A DNA stretch of 64,000 nucleotides from Erpobdella octoculata (Eukaryota > Annelida > Clitellata > Hirudinida > Erpobdellidae): assembly GCA_963978895.1 (NCBI GenBank), contig OZ022245.1:28746043-28810042 (forward strand), in the 5' to 3' direction. Made by a program: the position numbers and the translations under genes. The notes under the pieces were generated by a model that was not told the origin of the DNA, ran no database searches, and saw only the letters and a list, made by a program, of their open reading frames with translations. This document shows positions 50,901-61,063 of this stretch, piece after piece. Position 1 is the first letter of the stretch; each line of letters opens with the position of its first letter.

Positions 50901-53900
50901 AAAGTTGCTTGTCACGATTAGTCACGAGGGAAGGAAGAAATTCAAGTTCAAATTCGATTGTCATTCAGTAGGCAAGCAAGCGTGTTAATACTTTCGGTAA
51001 AATTAATTTCTAGTGAAATGATTGTGTTATTTTTTGCTAAGTGTATGTACGTATGTGTTTATGTATATAAATAAATAATTTTAATAAATGAAAAAATAAA
51101 ACAATATCTGACATCTAACGAATAATTGATGGACGACACTGACGATGACAACGGAATGAGTCCCCCGTACTTCGCATGTGTAATTTCCTGTATCTTCTGT
51201 CCTGACATCTAGCGAACAATAATTTTTATAAGAATTGAAATCCATGTTGTACACAAGTTTCATTTTTTTTCTCCGTCCTCATCATCATCATCATCACCAT
51301 TCCCTGTATCTTTAAACGGCTATATTGCATTTAGTCACTTTCAAAAAGAAATTAAAATTTCAATTCTTTGTAAGGATTTCAATACCAAGCTTAAATTCTA
51401 AATTCGCTTAGGTGCTTTTAAATGAAAACAAATCATGCGATGAACAAGGGCGGACACACTTTTATACTCTTTGGTTACATCGGATGTTGTTTTACGATCT
51501 TTGGTTGCAAAATCGATGGCGTCATGAACGTGCCGGAAGTCAATGGCGTTCTGAACGGCAATCGCTGCCGAAGAGAGGAAGGCAATATGAAAGTAATAAA
51601 ATGTTTATGTCGTCATTCTCTTGTGTTTGTTTGTGTATCGCTGCTTGTATCAAAGTTGTCGGTGGGTCCGCTTTTGCCGGATAGACCCGAGCCATCCACC
51701 CTTCTAAGAGGCCGACCCGTAATAAATAAAAAAAATGAAACATGTTATAACAACACAGAGAAATATTTCTCAACTATGAAACGCATATTTTATACGTCTA
51801 AATACCATAGTCTACAAATTAGATCAACTTACATATAAAATTATTGTATTGCAATTATAGCAGATTATTAACTTTTTTGCCCGACCCGGCCCACCAGAAA
51901 GCTCAAAACTCCAGACACATAAAAAATTCTGGTTTGTATGTGCACGTTTGTTTATTTGAGTGTTCGTATGGTTACTTGTGTGTGCGAGTGACTGTCTGGG
52001 TGCGCTTCCTGGGAGGTTTCAATCAAAGAAATAGGAGACGTGAATTTATCTCTATCCTCATAATTCACCAGTGCATTGATGAATGGACGACAGGGCGAAA
52101 GAATGGGATAGGAAAGAAAGAAAAATGGAAAAATGAAGGGATGGTATGAGAAGAAGGAGAACAAAAATAATATCGTTTGAAAGGTTTTTGAAGCTGACAA
52201 GGAAAGTAGTGAATTCTGATTTATGATAACTTTCTATGTTGTGCGTGTGTGTGGTCGTTCGTCGTGCATGTAGCCGCTTGTCGTGTGCGTGTGGTCGCTT
52301 GTCGTACACGTGTGGTCGCTTGTCGTATGCGTGTGGTCGCTTGTTGTTGTTGCTGTTGTTGTATGCGCAATGACCAGGTGAATATATTTGCATTCAGATT
52401 CAATGTTATAAACAATAATGATCAGTATAAAGAAAATGAAGCATAGATATATAAACAATCTAGTGTGTGTATGTGTATGTATGTTAAATTTTAAACACGC
52501 CATAGATGCATGGAAAGAATAAATAAATAATTAGTTTTCATCAAATTTATTCTTTCTTTGGGATTTCATCGATTTTAAGAATTCGATTCGTAATGGACTG
52601 CAACGGCTTCTCAAAAGAATCTTAAAAAAATATTATTATTTATAGCTAAGACAATAATTTATGGTAATTTATAGTAAGTTATTATATCTTATAATTTTTT
52701 TTTTAATAAAAGAGTTTTTTAAATGAGTCTTGTACCAAAAAATCATTTGTTTTCTGTTTCCAAGAGTTAGTTAAGTTTTGTTTCGAGAATGAGTCTATTG
52801 CACGGATTCTCATTAGTTTATCTGGAGAAGAGAATAGAACTGAAGACAGTGCCAAAAGTTTTTAAAACCTTCTTTTCATATTTCTTCCCAAAAGCTGTTG
52901 ACCGGGGGGAGTAGTCGCAGGTACTTTCCCAAGCCTCTTTTCATTCATCAAAACTTTTTATAAAACACCTCAAGGGTTCACAAAAACATCACAAGGTCCC
53001 ACATCAAAAACATTACAAAGTTCCACATCACTGTCAAAAGGAGCCAGTGGTACACCCAGGAGTTTTTCACAAGGTCCCACATCAAAAACATTACAAAGTT
53101 CCACATCACCGTCATAAGGAGCCAGTGGTACACCCAGGAGTTTTTCATGAGGGTTTTGGTAAATTTAAATTTTTTTGAAGGGTATGAAATTTTTTTTGTC
53201 AGCCTCAATTATTTTATACTTTTTTAACCCTATTAAACAGCAAAAGTTTTTAATACATTTAAATCAAATTTCATTTCAAAAAGCAGAATATATATTTTTT
53301 TATAATTAACAGGTAAAATAAAAAACAAATTTACAAAAATGCTTTTATTTGCCTCTTTATCTGAGTCAATGAACTACAATTTTTGAATCTAAAACAACTG
53401 TTAATTATTTTGGATCTCTGACGACTTATAAATAAACATTCATACCGTTTAATTATTTTGGACCTCTGGCGACTTATACATAAACAACTTGATTAATTTG
53501 ATTTGATTAATTTCAATTGATCTAAGGTCTAATTCATGTCGGAAACATTCAATTCATGTATTGTCATCCAGAATAAAGCTTTCCTGAAAGGTTTAGAGCT
53601 CTAGGTGGTCGAAAAGTGGGTGAATTTTTTTTCTAAGATTTGATCATCACAGACAAGCAAGCAAGCAAACAAACAAACAAACAAAAAGACTAGTGAAGTT
53701 AAATAAAAGCATTTAAAAAATATCCTAATTTTTTAAAATGTCAAGAAATACTTTGTATTAATTAGACAAATAAGCTATTTTAGTTTGATAATATATCAGC
53801 CATTTTATCCAAAATATAGTTTATTATTGGCGTGGAATACCTAACTATAAAAATACAAAAGAGTTTAACCACTTAATCTGTTCTCCGATAAAAACCCATA

Positions 53901-56012
53901 TATATTTTTTATGATAGCGCCAGTAGGGATTTACTAGAACATACCTATATAACGGTTAATTAACAAAGATAATTTTAAATTAATCTTTCTGTGATTTTAT
54001 CATCAGTCAAACCAGTTTATTCATATATTTTGATGCAGCACAATTTTTTTTGAATAATTTTTTTTTGGGAGGGGGAATTAACTACAATTTTTTAATGTTA
54101 AACAAACATAAATACTTTGCAATAAATCCCAAAATACATACATTTAAGTACGCCGAGTATTGCGCTTTCATGCATTAACATTTTTTTCGAGAATAATTTC
54201 GGGGGGTGGGGGGTTAAACTTCAGAAACTTTCCCGTGGGTGCGCCAATGAAGGGGACAATAGGGTTTTTTAATGATAGTTTATAGTCCTTTACACCAAGT
54301 GTTTTAAGAATGAATTGGCTGAGTAGGAAGCACATAAGTACTTCCTGTCGTGGATCAAAGTTTGATCTTTTTAACTGTGCCTCCTCTTTTATCCAGGCTT
54401 GAGACTGGCTTGCAATTAGCGAGGCGGAGTTGGGACAGCAAGGGGCACACATCACCATATAAGGGGCTCACTCAAACCTCAAAAGATTCTACTCAACACT
54501 TCTGGTGGCATTTTGGAAGGCCTACTTCTAACATTTAGGGCCCAAGACTACATCAAGGGGCCCATTCAAAAAATTAATGATAAAGGTAAAGGTCAGGCCA
54601 TTAGGGCGCCACTTCGTGTAATACATTTCAGCAGCGCCGGGAACGGTTCGTGCATATGGGATCACACAGTGTTACCTGCCACCGACACGTGTATCCGAAA
54701 CCGGGAAGTGCCGAACCCTATTACACCCCAGTACTCATTTACCGACTAGTGAAGTATGAAAGGCTGAGTTGGCCTGAGCAGTGTGTGAATTTCTTGCTAA
54801 AAGGAATTACGCCTCGCCCTGACTGAGATTTGAACGAAGGATGGCAGGATGATAGCATGACTACTTTCACCACTGTGCTACGACGTCATGGAAGCAATGG
54901 CCCCTCACTGCTCCCTGAAATGACGTCCCTGGACAGTGCAAAAAAATGTATGACTAAAGAAACAAAAAATACTTGCTGAAAAAAGCAAGTACAAAGAAAA
55001 ATGGTAAATGTATGACGAGGAAAAGAGATGTTGATTAAAAGAAAGAATGAAATAAAGATGATTGGGTGAAAAAACGCGTGTAGGAGTAAAGGAGCTAAAG
55101 AAATGTAGAGGTATGAAGAAAAGAGAATGAGTGGGTGGATGGTGGTGGTGATAAATGAATGAGCTGATGAATGGGTGGGTGGGGCACGGAAACGAGAAGA
55201 AAAAATAGAAAAAAAGAAAGAGAAAATCAAAAAAGGAAAACCACGCTAATTTGTTATTGTATTGATCGATTGGTTAGCGTATTGATTGATTTGCTTGTAT
55301 ATTGATCGAATTGTTGATGTATTGACTGATTTTAGGCGCATTTATTAAAATTTTAGAGATTAATTAATTAGTTTGTTAGCGAATTGATTTGTTGACTGAC
55401 TTGTTAGTGCATTGATTGATTTGTATATACCTGCGGCATCGTTGATGTGCTTATGTGCTTTGTTTAATCGTTCTTTGCCGTAATAATGGGCCTATTTAGG
55501 TATTGAATAATAAATAAAAGCAATAGAGTTGCTGAAATAGGGAAAGTCAGTCGGTGTTGGATGGAGTTGAGCTGTGAGTAATATTGGAACTGCTTGCGGG
55601 AGTTAATAAAGCCATAAATTACTGCACACCGATGTTCCATGCCTGAGTTATTGCCACTAAGTTGGTCTGGGTAAATGCCAGTTGCACAAAAACAGAAATA
55701 CCAAAAAAAAAAAACATAATTACAACACAGACACACAATTATGCTTACACATACCTGAAATTATCAGCTCTAACTGGTATCTAGATTGAAGATACTTGAG
55801 TGTTACTTCGAATCTGTTGGTAGCCATGAAAGGTGGGTTGATATTGCTGAGTGCGTTGATTTGTTCATCCTCATCTAGTTGTTCCTTCCTCCACAGTACA
55901 GGTCTCTCAAACATATTATATTCGTCTGCATGGAAGTTACATTCAAGGGTGACTGTGTCACCTGGATTGACCACATACACCTGAGTTTCAGATATCATGG
56001 CCAGGAAATAGT
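42187..56012 (-). CDS. Ig-superfamily membrane protein, three Ig domains (5' end not found)
   Basis: Probable cell-surface adhesion or recognition receptor; I do not recognise the family. Exons: 55755-56012, 51113-51208, 49468-49688, 49061-49238, 45707-45882, 43530-43659, 42402-43342, 42187-42249; every join keeps frame, giving 686 aa from the first exon found. Ig1 is V-like, with TVTLECNF and ISDVRTEDTGNYTCEV. Ig2 has YIKCVV and MLKCLAS. Ig3 has AHISCET, but YTFVAENPLG where Cys is expected. The large exon follows with a likely membrane segment (ENVFIAFVIACIIIQRCC), an Asp/Glu/Lys tract and a Ser-rich cytoplasmic tail. Without the final splice, the frame of the large exon ends at 42357 with a hydrophobic tail. 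The first exon found begins mid-codon, so a signal-peptide exon must lie upstream, beyond 56012. Introns reach 4.5 kb, far longer than in the other genes. Confidence 0.75.
43800..44110. repeat. G-tract-containing degenerate repeat
   Basis: Two to three diverged units share ATAGCNGATGACCNGNGAG, runs of 8-11 G, and AATCANNAGTA. Related pieces occur at about 52880-52945 (GTTGACCGGGGGGAGTAGTCGCAGG) and 54190-54260. This is probably relic transposon sequence inside an intron of the Ig-superfamily gene. Confidence 0.5.
44706..45277. repeat. (GTAT)n microsatellite, ~570 bp
   Basis: About 140 consecutive copies of the tetranucleotide GTAT, with a single GCAT variant near the start (44724) and none after. 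All three plus-strand frames stay open because the 12-bp period encodes Met-Tyr-Val-Cys. That is a property of the repeat, not evidence of a gene. Confidence 0.97.
46185..46262. repeat. TCCG/TCCA/TCTG tetranucleotide array
   Basis: A run of imperfect CCGT/CCAT tetranucleotides in the long Ig-gene intron between exons 45707-45882 and 49061-49238. Confidence 0.75.
46509..46522. promoter_or_regulatory. X-box-like (RFX) motif 1
   Basis: GTTGCCTAGACAAC fits the RFX X-box half-sites with a 2-bp spacer, with one mismatch in the right half. It lies in an intron of the Ig-superfamily gene. Confidence 0.3.
47571..47690. repeat. 59-bp tandem duplication
   Basis: Two copies share AGAAACTTTATATTTATTTT and ATAATATTACATGAATTA almost exactly. 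The preceding 47340-47480 is also enriched in ATTACAT words. Confidence 0.8.
47794..47807. promoter_or_regulatory. X-box-like (RFX) motif 2
   Basis: GTTGTCATGGTTAC, a GTTGTC half-site and a diverged right half around an AT spacer. Confidence 0.25.
47926..47940. promoter_or_regulatory. X-box-like (RFX) motif 3
   Basis: GTCGCCATTAGCAAC. Both half-sites match the RFX consensus (RTNRCC and RGYAAC) with a 3-bp spacer. It sits in a CG-richer patch (47910-47970) next to a CT-rich tract. Confidence 0.35.
48075..48240. repeat. Minisatellite, 19-bp unit, ~9 copies
   Basis: The unit CATATTCAAATGCTGTGCA alternates with a variant having TTGTTTA in place of CTGTGCA. It lies in the long Ig-gene intron. 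The Cys/His-rich frames it encodes are repeat artefacts. Confidence 0.9.
48668..48788. repeat. Short tandem repeat of AGATGAAC-type 8-10-bp units
   Basis: About 14 imperfect copies of GAACAGAT, GAGCAGAT and GAACACAT in the long Ig-gene intron. Confidence 0.8.
52245..52365. repeat. Minisatellite, ~21-bp unit, 5 copies, followed by a GTT/GCT tract
   Basis: The unit GTGTGGTCGCTTGTCGTATGC carries variants at the last bases and then runs into GTTGTTGTTGCTGTTGTTG. It is G/T-rich on the plus strand. Confidence 0.85.
52978..53147. repeat. 78-bp tandem duplication
   Basis: Two copies share ACAAGGTCCCACATCAAAAA, CATTACAAAGTTCCACATCA and GGAGCCAGTGGTACACCCAG, differing at only a few bases. The recent duplication lies within a region of G-rich relic sequence. 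Confidence 0.9.
53337..53714 (+). mobile_element. MITE-like element, copy 1 (378 bp)
   Basis: Bounded by a 14-bp terminal inverted repeat, AAATGCTTTTATTT and its complement. Internal landmarks, in order, are TGCCTCTTTATCTGAGTCAA, TTTTGAATCTAAAACAAC, ATCCAGAATAAAGCTTTCCT, GAGCTCTAGGTGGTCGAAAA and TTTGATCATCACAGACAAGC. The second copy at 60612-61063 has the same landmarks in the opposite orientation. There is no coding sequence. The superfamily is unclear and no target duplication was recognised. Confidence 0.7.
54590..54890 (-). mobile_element. tRNA-derived SINE
   Basis: Read on the minus strand, the head carries an A box TAGCACAGTGG (54870-54880) and a B box GTTCAAATCTC (54825-54835). These are at the spacing of a tRNA-type RNA polymerase III promoter, within a tRNA-like stretch ending CAGTCAGGGCGAGGCG. 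The body continues to about 54590, with a GC-richer tail that includes GCGCCCTAATGGCCTGACC. I see no second copy in the window, so the exact ends are estimates. Confidence 0.65.
55240..55432. repeat. Degenerate tandem repeat, ~22-bp unit, ~8 copies
   Basis: Variants of TTGTTAGCGTATTGATTGAT repeat in an Ig-gene intron, 330 bp from the Ig1 exon. Confidence 0.65.
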
Positions 56013-56383
56013 CTGAAAATATATTTAAAACATAGCTTGTTATTGGAAGCAATCAGCATATTTACCAGAAAGAATAAACTTATTTAGAAAGAATTTCCAT
56101 AGTCTAATAAGCAGGAAAAATTTGCATATTTAATAGGGTTAATTAGCATAACTATTAAACAAATTATTACAACTTTTTGAAGAGCAAACGTTTTGTTTTC
56201 AGTTTTAAAACCAAATGTTATCAAAACAGTTTCAACATATATTTTGGCTTGTTCTAATTATTATCACTAATCTATCACGTGACTATAACGTTACGGCTAA
56301 TTGGAGCACAGTTATCAAGGGCTGCGATGACGTGCCATGACCTCTCTCTTTGTCATTGGTCGAAGAGGTAACGAGCCATTAAA

Positions 56384-56421
56384 GCTAGCCAATGAGGCAT
56401 GACCAAGGACCATTGGCTAGC
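56384..56421. other. Inverted repeat with CCAAT boxes
   Basis: Perfect 11-bp arms GCTAGCCAATG (56384-56394) and CATTGGCTAGC (56411-56421) flank a 16-bp loop. Each arm includes CCAAT. A third, ATTGG, lies at 56355-56359, a CACGTG at about 56277 and a TGACGTG near 56329. The cluster is ~0.4 kb upstream of the first Ig exon found, so it could be a promoter element of that gene. Confidence 0.4.
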
Positions 56422-57048
56422 AGCGATAGGTTTGTCAGAAAAACAAAGATTTTAAATTGTTTTCTTGCATGCCTTGCATTAGTTTCATTAGCTGCTTGTT
56501 TCAAGATACGTGATGCCACTTGACCTTTTATGAGACTAACAAAACATTTTTTCACAAACACACACACGCACACACACCTTTACTATTATTCACAAGTAAT
56601 TAAAAAAAAACGTTAATTGGTGTTCGTTGAAGAAGATAAGTTAAAAAGTCTTTGGAATGAGTTTTCTTTGTAGTTTTGAAGTTAAAGAATCAGTTGAAAT
56701 TGTTTTCTTAGTGAACTTTTTCAATTTGCACGGGACAAATTAATTAAATTCAAAATGTCAATCTGTTTCTCATTAACCTTGTATATGTAAGTGAAAGATA
56801 TTAAAGTTAAAATTACTCAATAGAAAATAAATCGTGACAAAAAATATTAAAACGTACTGCGATGTGATAAAGTAAGTAGTTGTAAAAATCTTATATGAAG
56901 AAATCACACTGCACACATTTGATAAAACTAAACTCTATGCATAAAAGAACCAAAAGCGGCAACGAATAAATAACAAAAACAGTGAGCAGATCATAAGTAT
57001 AGAATATTCTATATATATGGAGCAGATCACGCACACACACATACATAC

Positions 57049-57151
<103 letters not shown>

Positions 57152-57946
57152 ATATATGGAGCAGATGCTTCATTAGCAGACAAGCACATCCTGTTAATTA
57201 AAGGACAACCGAAGCCAACTTTGCTCAATTTTTTTTCTTCTGTCTTCATTTTAATTAATTACTGCTTGTGATTTATTGAGAAATTACTACTTTCATCTAC
57301 TTATGCTTATTTATAATTATCTTTTTTTACAATTTCATGCGTTGTCTTCGTTAGATATTTTTGATAGCTAGCGAAAAGAATAGCATAATAACAAACCAAA
57401 ATATCCGTGACAGGAATACCAAAGCACGTATAACTAACAAAACATGAAAGCAGGTTTGATGTGGGAGAAAACTTTCTAAGTCCCGGAACCTTGCCTCATA
57501 CGATAAGTGGCGTTAAGTGATAAGAAAGAAAAAAATGTCTCCGAACGGACAATAAAGACAGAGCTAGAAATGTTTTTCGAGTTTGTATGTTTGCAAGCAA
57601 TGACATGTTTATGATTGTAGGCAGAACATGTTAATATGTTGTACATAGTTGTGGTCAAGCAAGTGTACAGACAATTACATCAATTTCACGATAGGCCAAT
57701 GTAGAAGATGTTTATATATCTCATATTGTTTTAAATGGTTTTCTAAACTTGAACAATATTAGGAAAACAGAATGTTTTATGAAACTATCTTTTGCAAATT
57801 ATTTCAAGTCATCAAACTTTTACATTTCCCCCCAAATGTCCTATTATGAGTCGTCTATGGTAAAGAATGTAATGTTTATGCATTGCGTCTGTAAATTCCA
57901 TCTAAAATCAAATGATTAGAGATGACAATTTAACAAAAAAACATGG

Positions 57947-58065
<119 letters not shown>

Positions 58066-58892
58066 TATGTAATGTGTGCTTGTATGTATGTATGAGGCAT
58101 GTACACTTATATTTGCATCTGCGTGCAACCAAAGAGACGTGGTGTTATTGAATTTTTCCCCGTGGAAAGGAATGCGGTGGTGATAATGATGCAACAAACC
58201 CTTTTCATCTTTTTTTTCTCTTTCATTATTATTATTAATATCATTCTTGTTCGGTATAACCAGCATAGTCACAGCCAATACAATCACTAGGAAACAATCA
58301 TAATCATTGCTGTTGTCAAATTCTTATAATCGATCATCAAAATCGTTTCAGAATGCAAGATACAGATTAATGTTCTCAGACATTTAAAAATTAAATTAAG
58401 TTTGATTTACATAGTTATAAATACACTCGTTTTGTAGGACTCAGAGTTGATTACGTCTTACTCTTAAAGAAACGACAAACGTGTCCTTTAGTGTATATTG
58501 TTGATATTACAAGAAAACAAATTGTAACATTAAAAAAATATATTTTATTTTGATAAAAAATATTTAAAAGTAAATTTTTTAATTAATAAATACCTAAATG
58601 TTGTATTAAAGATACAAGAAATTTTAAATTAACTTTTTAAATTGTTAATATATCAAGGAATGAATAGATAGGCTGGTAGTAATATTAGATTAATAAAAAT
58701 CAACTTAAAAATTGGTTTAAAGCACTATACAATAAGACAAAAATTATTAATGCTACAAAAAATAATATGTATAGTAAATATTTTTGCAAAATCCATTAGC
58801 TTATCTTCTAGGTTTTCTTGAAAGCATGCCGGTGTCACACGGAGTCACCCATCATATATTGTTGCCAGTTTACCTGCCACAGTTTCATCTGT

Positions 58893-59548
58893 CCTGTCAA
58901 GCAGTGTTATCTGTCACATTGTTATTTATCACAGTGTTATCTGTCACAGTATTATCTGTCAAAGTGTTACCCATCACAGTGTTATCTGTCACAGCGTTAT
59001 CTACCACGGTGTTATCTGTCACAGTATTATCTGTCAAAGTGTTACCCATCACAGTGTTATCTGTCACAGCGTTATCTACCACGGTGTTATCTGTCACAGG
59101 GTTATCTGTCACAGTATTATCTGTCACTGTGTTATCTGTCACAGTGTTATCTGTCACAGTGTTATCTATCACAGTGTTATCTGTCACAGTGTTATCTGTC
59201 ACAGTGTTATCTGTCACAGTGATCTGTCACAGTTTCATCTATCACAGTGTTATCTGTCACAGTGTTATCTGTCACAGTGATCTGTCACAGTGATCTGTCA
59301 CAGTGATCTGTCACAGTGATCTATCACAGTGATTTGTCACAGTTTCATCTATCACAGTGTTGTCTGTCACAGTATCACCTGTCACAGTGATCTGTCACAG
59401 TTTCATCTATCACAGTGTTGTCTGTCACAGTATCATTTGTCACAGTGATCTGTCACAGTTTCATCTATCACAGTGTTGTCTGTCACAGTATCATCTGTCA
59501 CAGTGTCACCTGTCACAGTGTTATCTGTCACAGTGTCATCTGTTACAT
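58893..59548. repeat. Minisatellite, 15-bp unit with 10-bp variants, ~45 copies
   Basis: The main unit GTGTTATCTGTCACA repeats, with shorter forms (GTGATCTGTCACA) and variants (GTATTATCTGTCA, GTTTCATCTATCACA) arranged in higher-order blocks. For example, the set ending ACCCATCACAGTGTTATC recurs twice near 58965 and 59040. Because the unit is a multiple of three, frames on both strands stay open; none resembles a protein. Confidence 0.95.
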
Positions 59549-60611
59549 ATGCGTCTAAATATTGATTATCCAAAAGATATCTATTGATTCTAATGACAAT
59601 GAAAAGCGTAATCAAAGTAAAGTTTTTTTTTATTGGTTCTCTAAACTAGTATTATTTAAAGAATCCAAAAATGAAATTGAATTGACCTTTGTTGAGCATC
59701 TGCGCAAAAGTTCGATCAATGCTTGTTTATTAAACATTCAGCAAGACCACACGTGCGGATAAGAGAAATAAATACAACAGCAATGTGTTTGCAGTATTTA
59801 TACCACAGCAACTATAACGACAATCTGTTTAAACCACCACGTTGCAAAAAGGCACTTCCATGGAGATCTGGAATCTGGATGCAGGAGAAGACTCATAAAT
59901 TTAGTCCTGCAAAGAAATGAAAACATAGACACACACAAAATGAAAGAAAGAAATAAAGAAAGTAGTTGCATGATGAAAGATACGAAATAAAAATGACATA
60001 GAAAATTCTACAAAGGAATCGCACAGAAATATTTGTAGTAACTTTGCAAATTATATTAAAAAATATTAAATTTTATTAAAAAAATATAAGGAAGATAGTT
60101 AAATGAAGGTATAAAAAAGAGATATAAAAGAGAGGATAAAAGAGACAGACACTCTGGACAATAAAAAGATGCCATTTTGCAGCCCAATCAGAAGAAGCGG
60201 TGAAAAATACAAAAAAGGTTTTTATTTCTTTTCATGAGAAGAAATCAGCGAAGATGGTCGGTGAAGATATAATCAAATGTTATTTGTGCTCATTAAACGT
60301 AAACAACTGAATATTGGGTCTTTCCTGGGTGCAATTGCATATATTCATTAGGCTTTCTGCTAACTCTTATATATTATTATAATAAAAATATTTAACGTTT
60401 TTATTTTTTAAATCTTAGCAATAAGAACAAAAAAGAAAGTAAAATTGCTTACAAATAAGTTAAAAATACAAAACCAACTGCCGAAACTTTTGAACAACTT
60501 TACTTTACTTTCTGAATCACCATAGAACAGCTTACTTAAGTAAAGTAAGTAGAGCCTGTTTTTACCAAACCATGCAGCCTTAGTGACGCCGGCGGAATTT
60601 AAATACTGGTT

Positions 60612-61063
60612 AAATGCTTTTATTTAGCTTCACTCGTCTCTCTGTTTGTTTGTCTGTGGTGATCAAATCTTAGAAACAGAAATTCACTCACTTTTCGACC
60701 ACCTAGAGCTCTAAAACTTTTAGGAAAGCTTTATTCTGGATGACAACACAGGAATTGAATGTTTTCGACATGAATTAGGCCTTAAATCAATTAAAATTAA
60801 TTAAAGTTGTCCGTTACAGGTAAACGCAGATTCGACTAATGTTCATCTACGTAGAGCTTTGAAACTTTTAGAATAGCTATATTCTCGATGAGAATATATG
60901 AATGAAGTGTTTTAAATAACAACTAATCTATACATCGAGTTAAATTTATAAATTTTCATTTCATATGAAAGAAATAAACAATGTACAAGATTGAGTGTAA
61001 CGGTTGTTTTAGATTCAAAAATTTAGTTCGTTGACTCAGATAAAGAGGCAAATAAAAGCATTT
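60612..61063 (-). mobile_element. MITE-like element, copy 2 (452 bp), inverted relative to copy 1
   Basis: It has the same 14-bp terminal inverted repeat and internal landmarks as the copy at 53337-53714, but on the other strand. It is longer because of an inner stretch near 60830-60960 (GTAGAGCTTTGAAACTTTTAG, ATTCTCGATGAGAATATA). That stretch looks like a diverged second version of the GAGCTCTAAAACTTTTAGGA...TTCTGGATGACAA segment. Confidence 0.7.

Noticed and set aside
51412..51838. 90- and 138-codon plus-strand frames in an Ig-gene intron
   Set aside because: No recognisable domain, composition like surrounding intron, and the frames overlap each other; no splice-site support.
58784..59293. 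Long frames reading SVTVL or TDNTV repeats on both strands
   Set aside because: Artefact of a minisatellite whose unit is a multiple of three; no start context, no domain.
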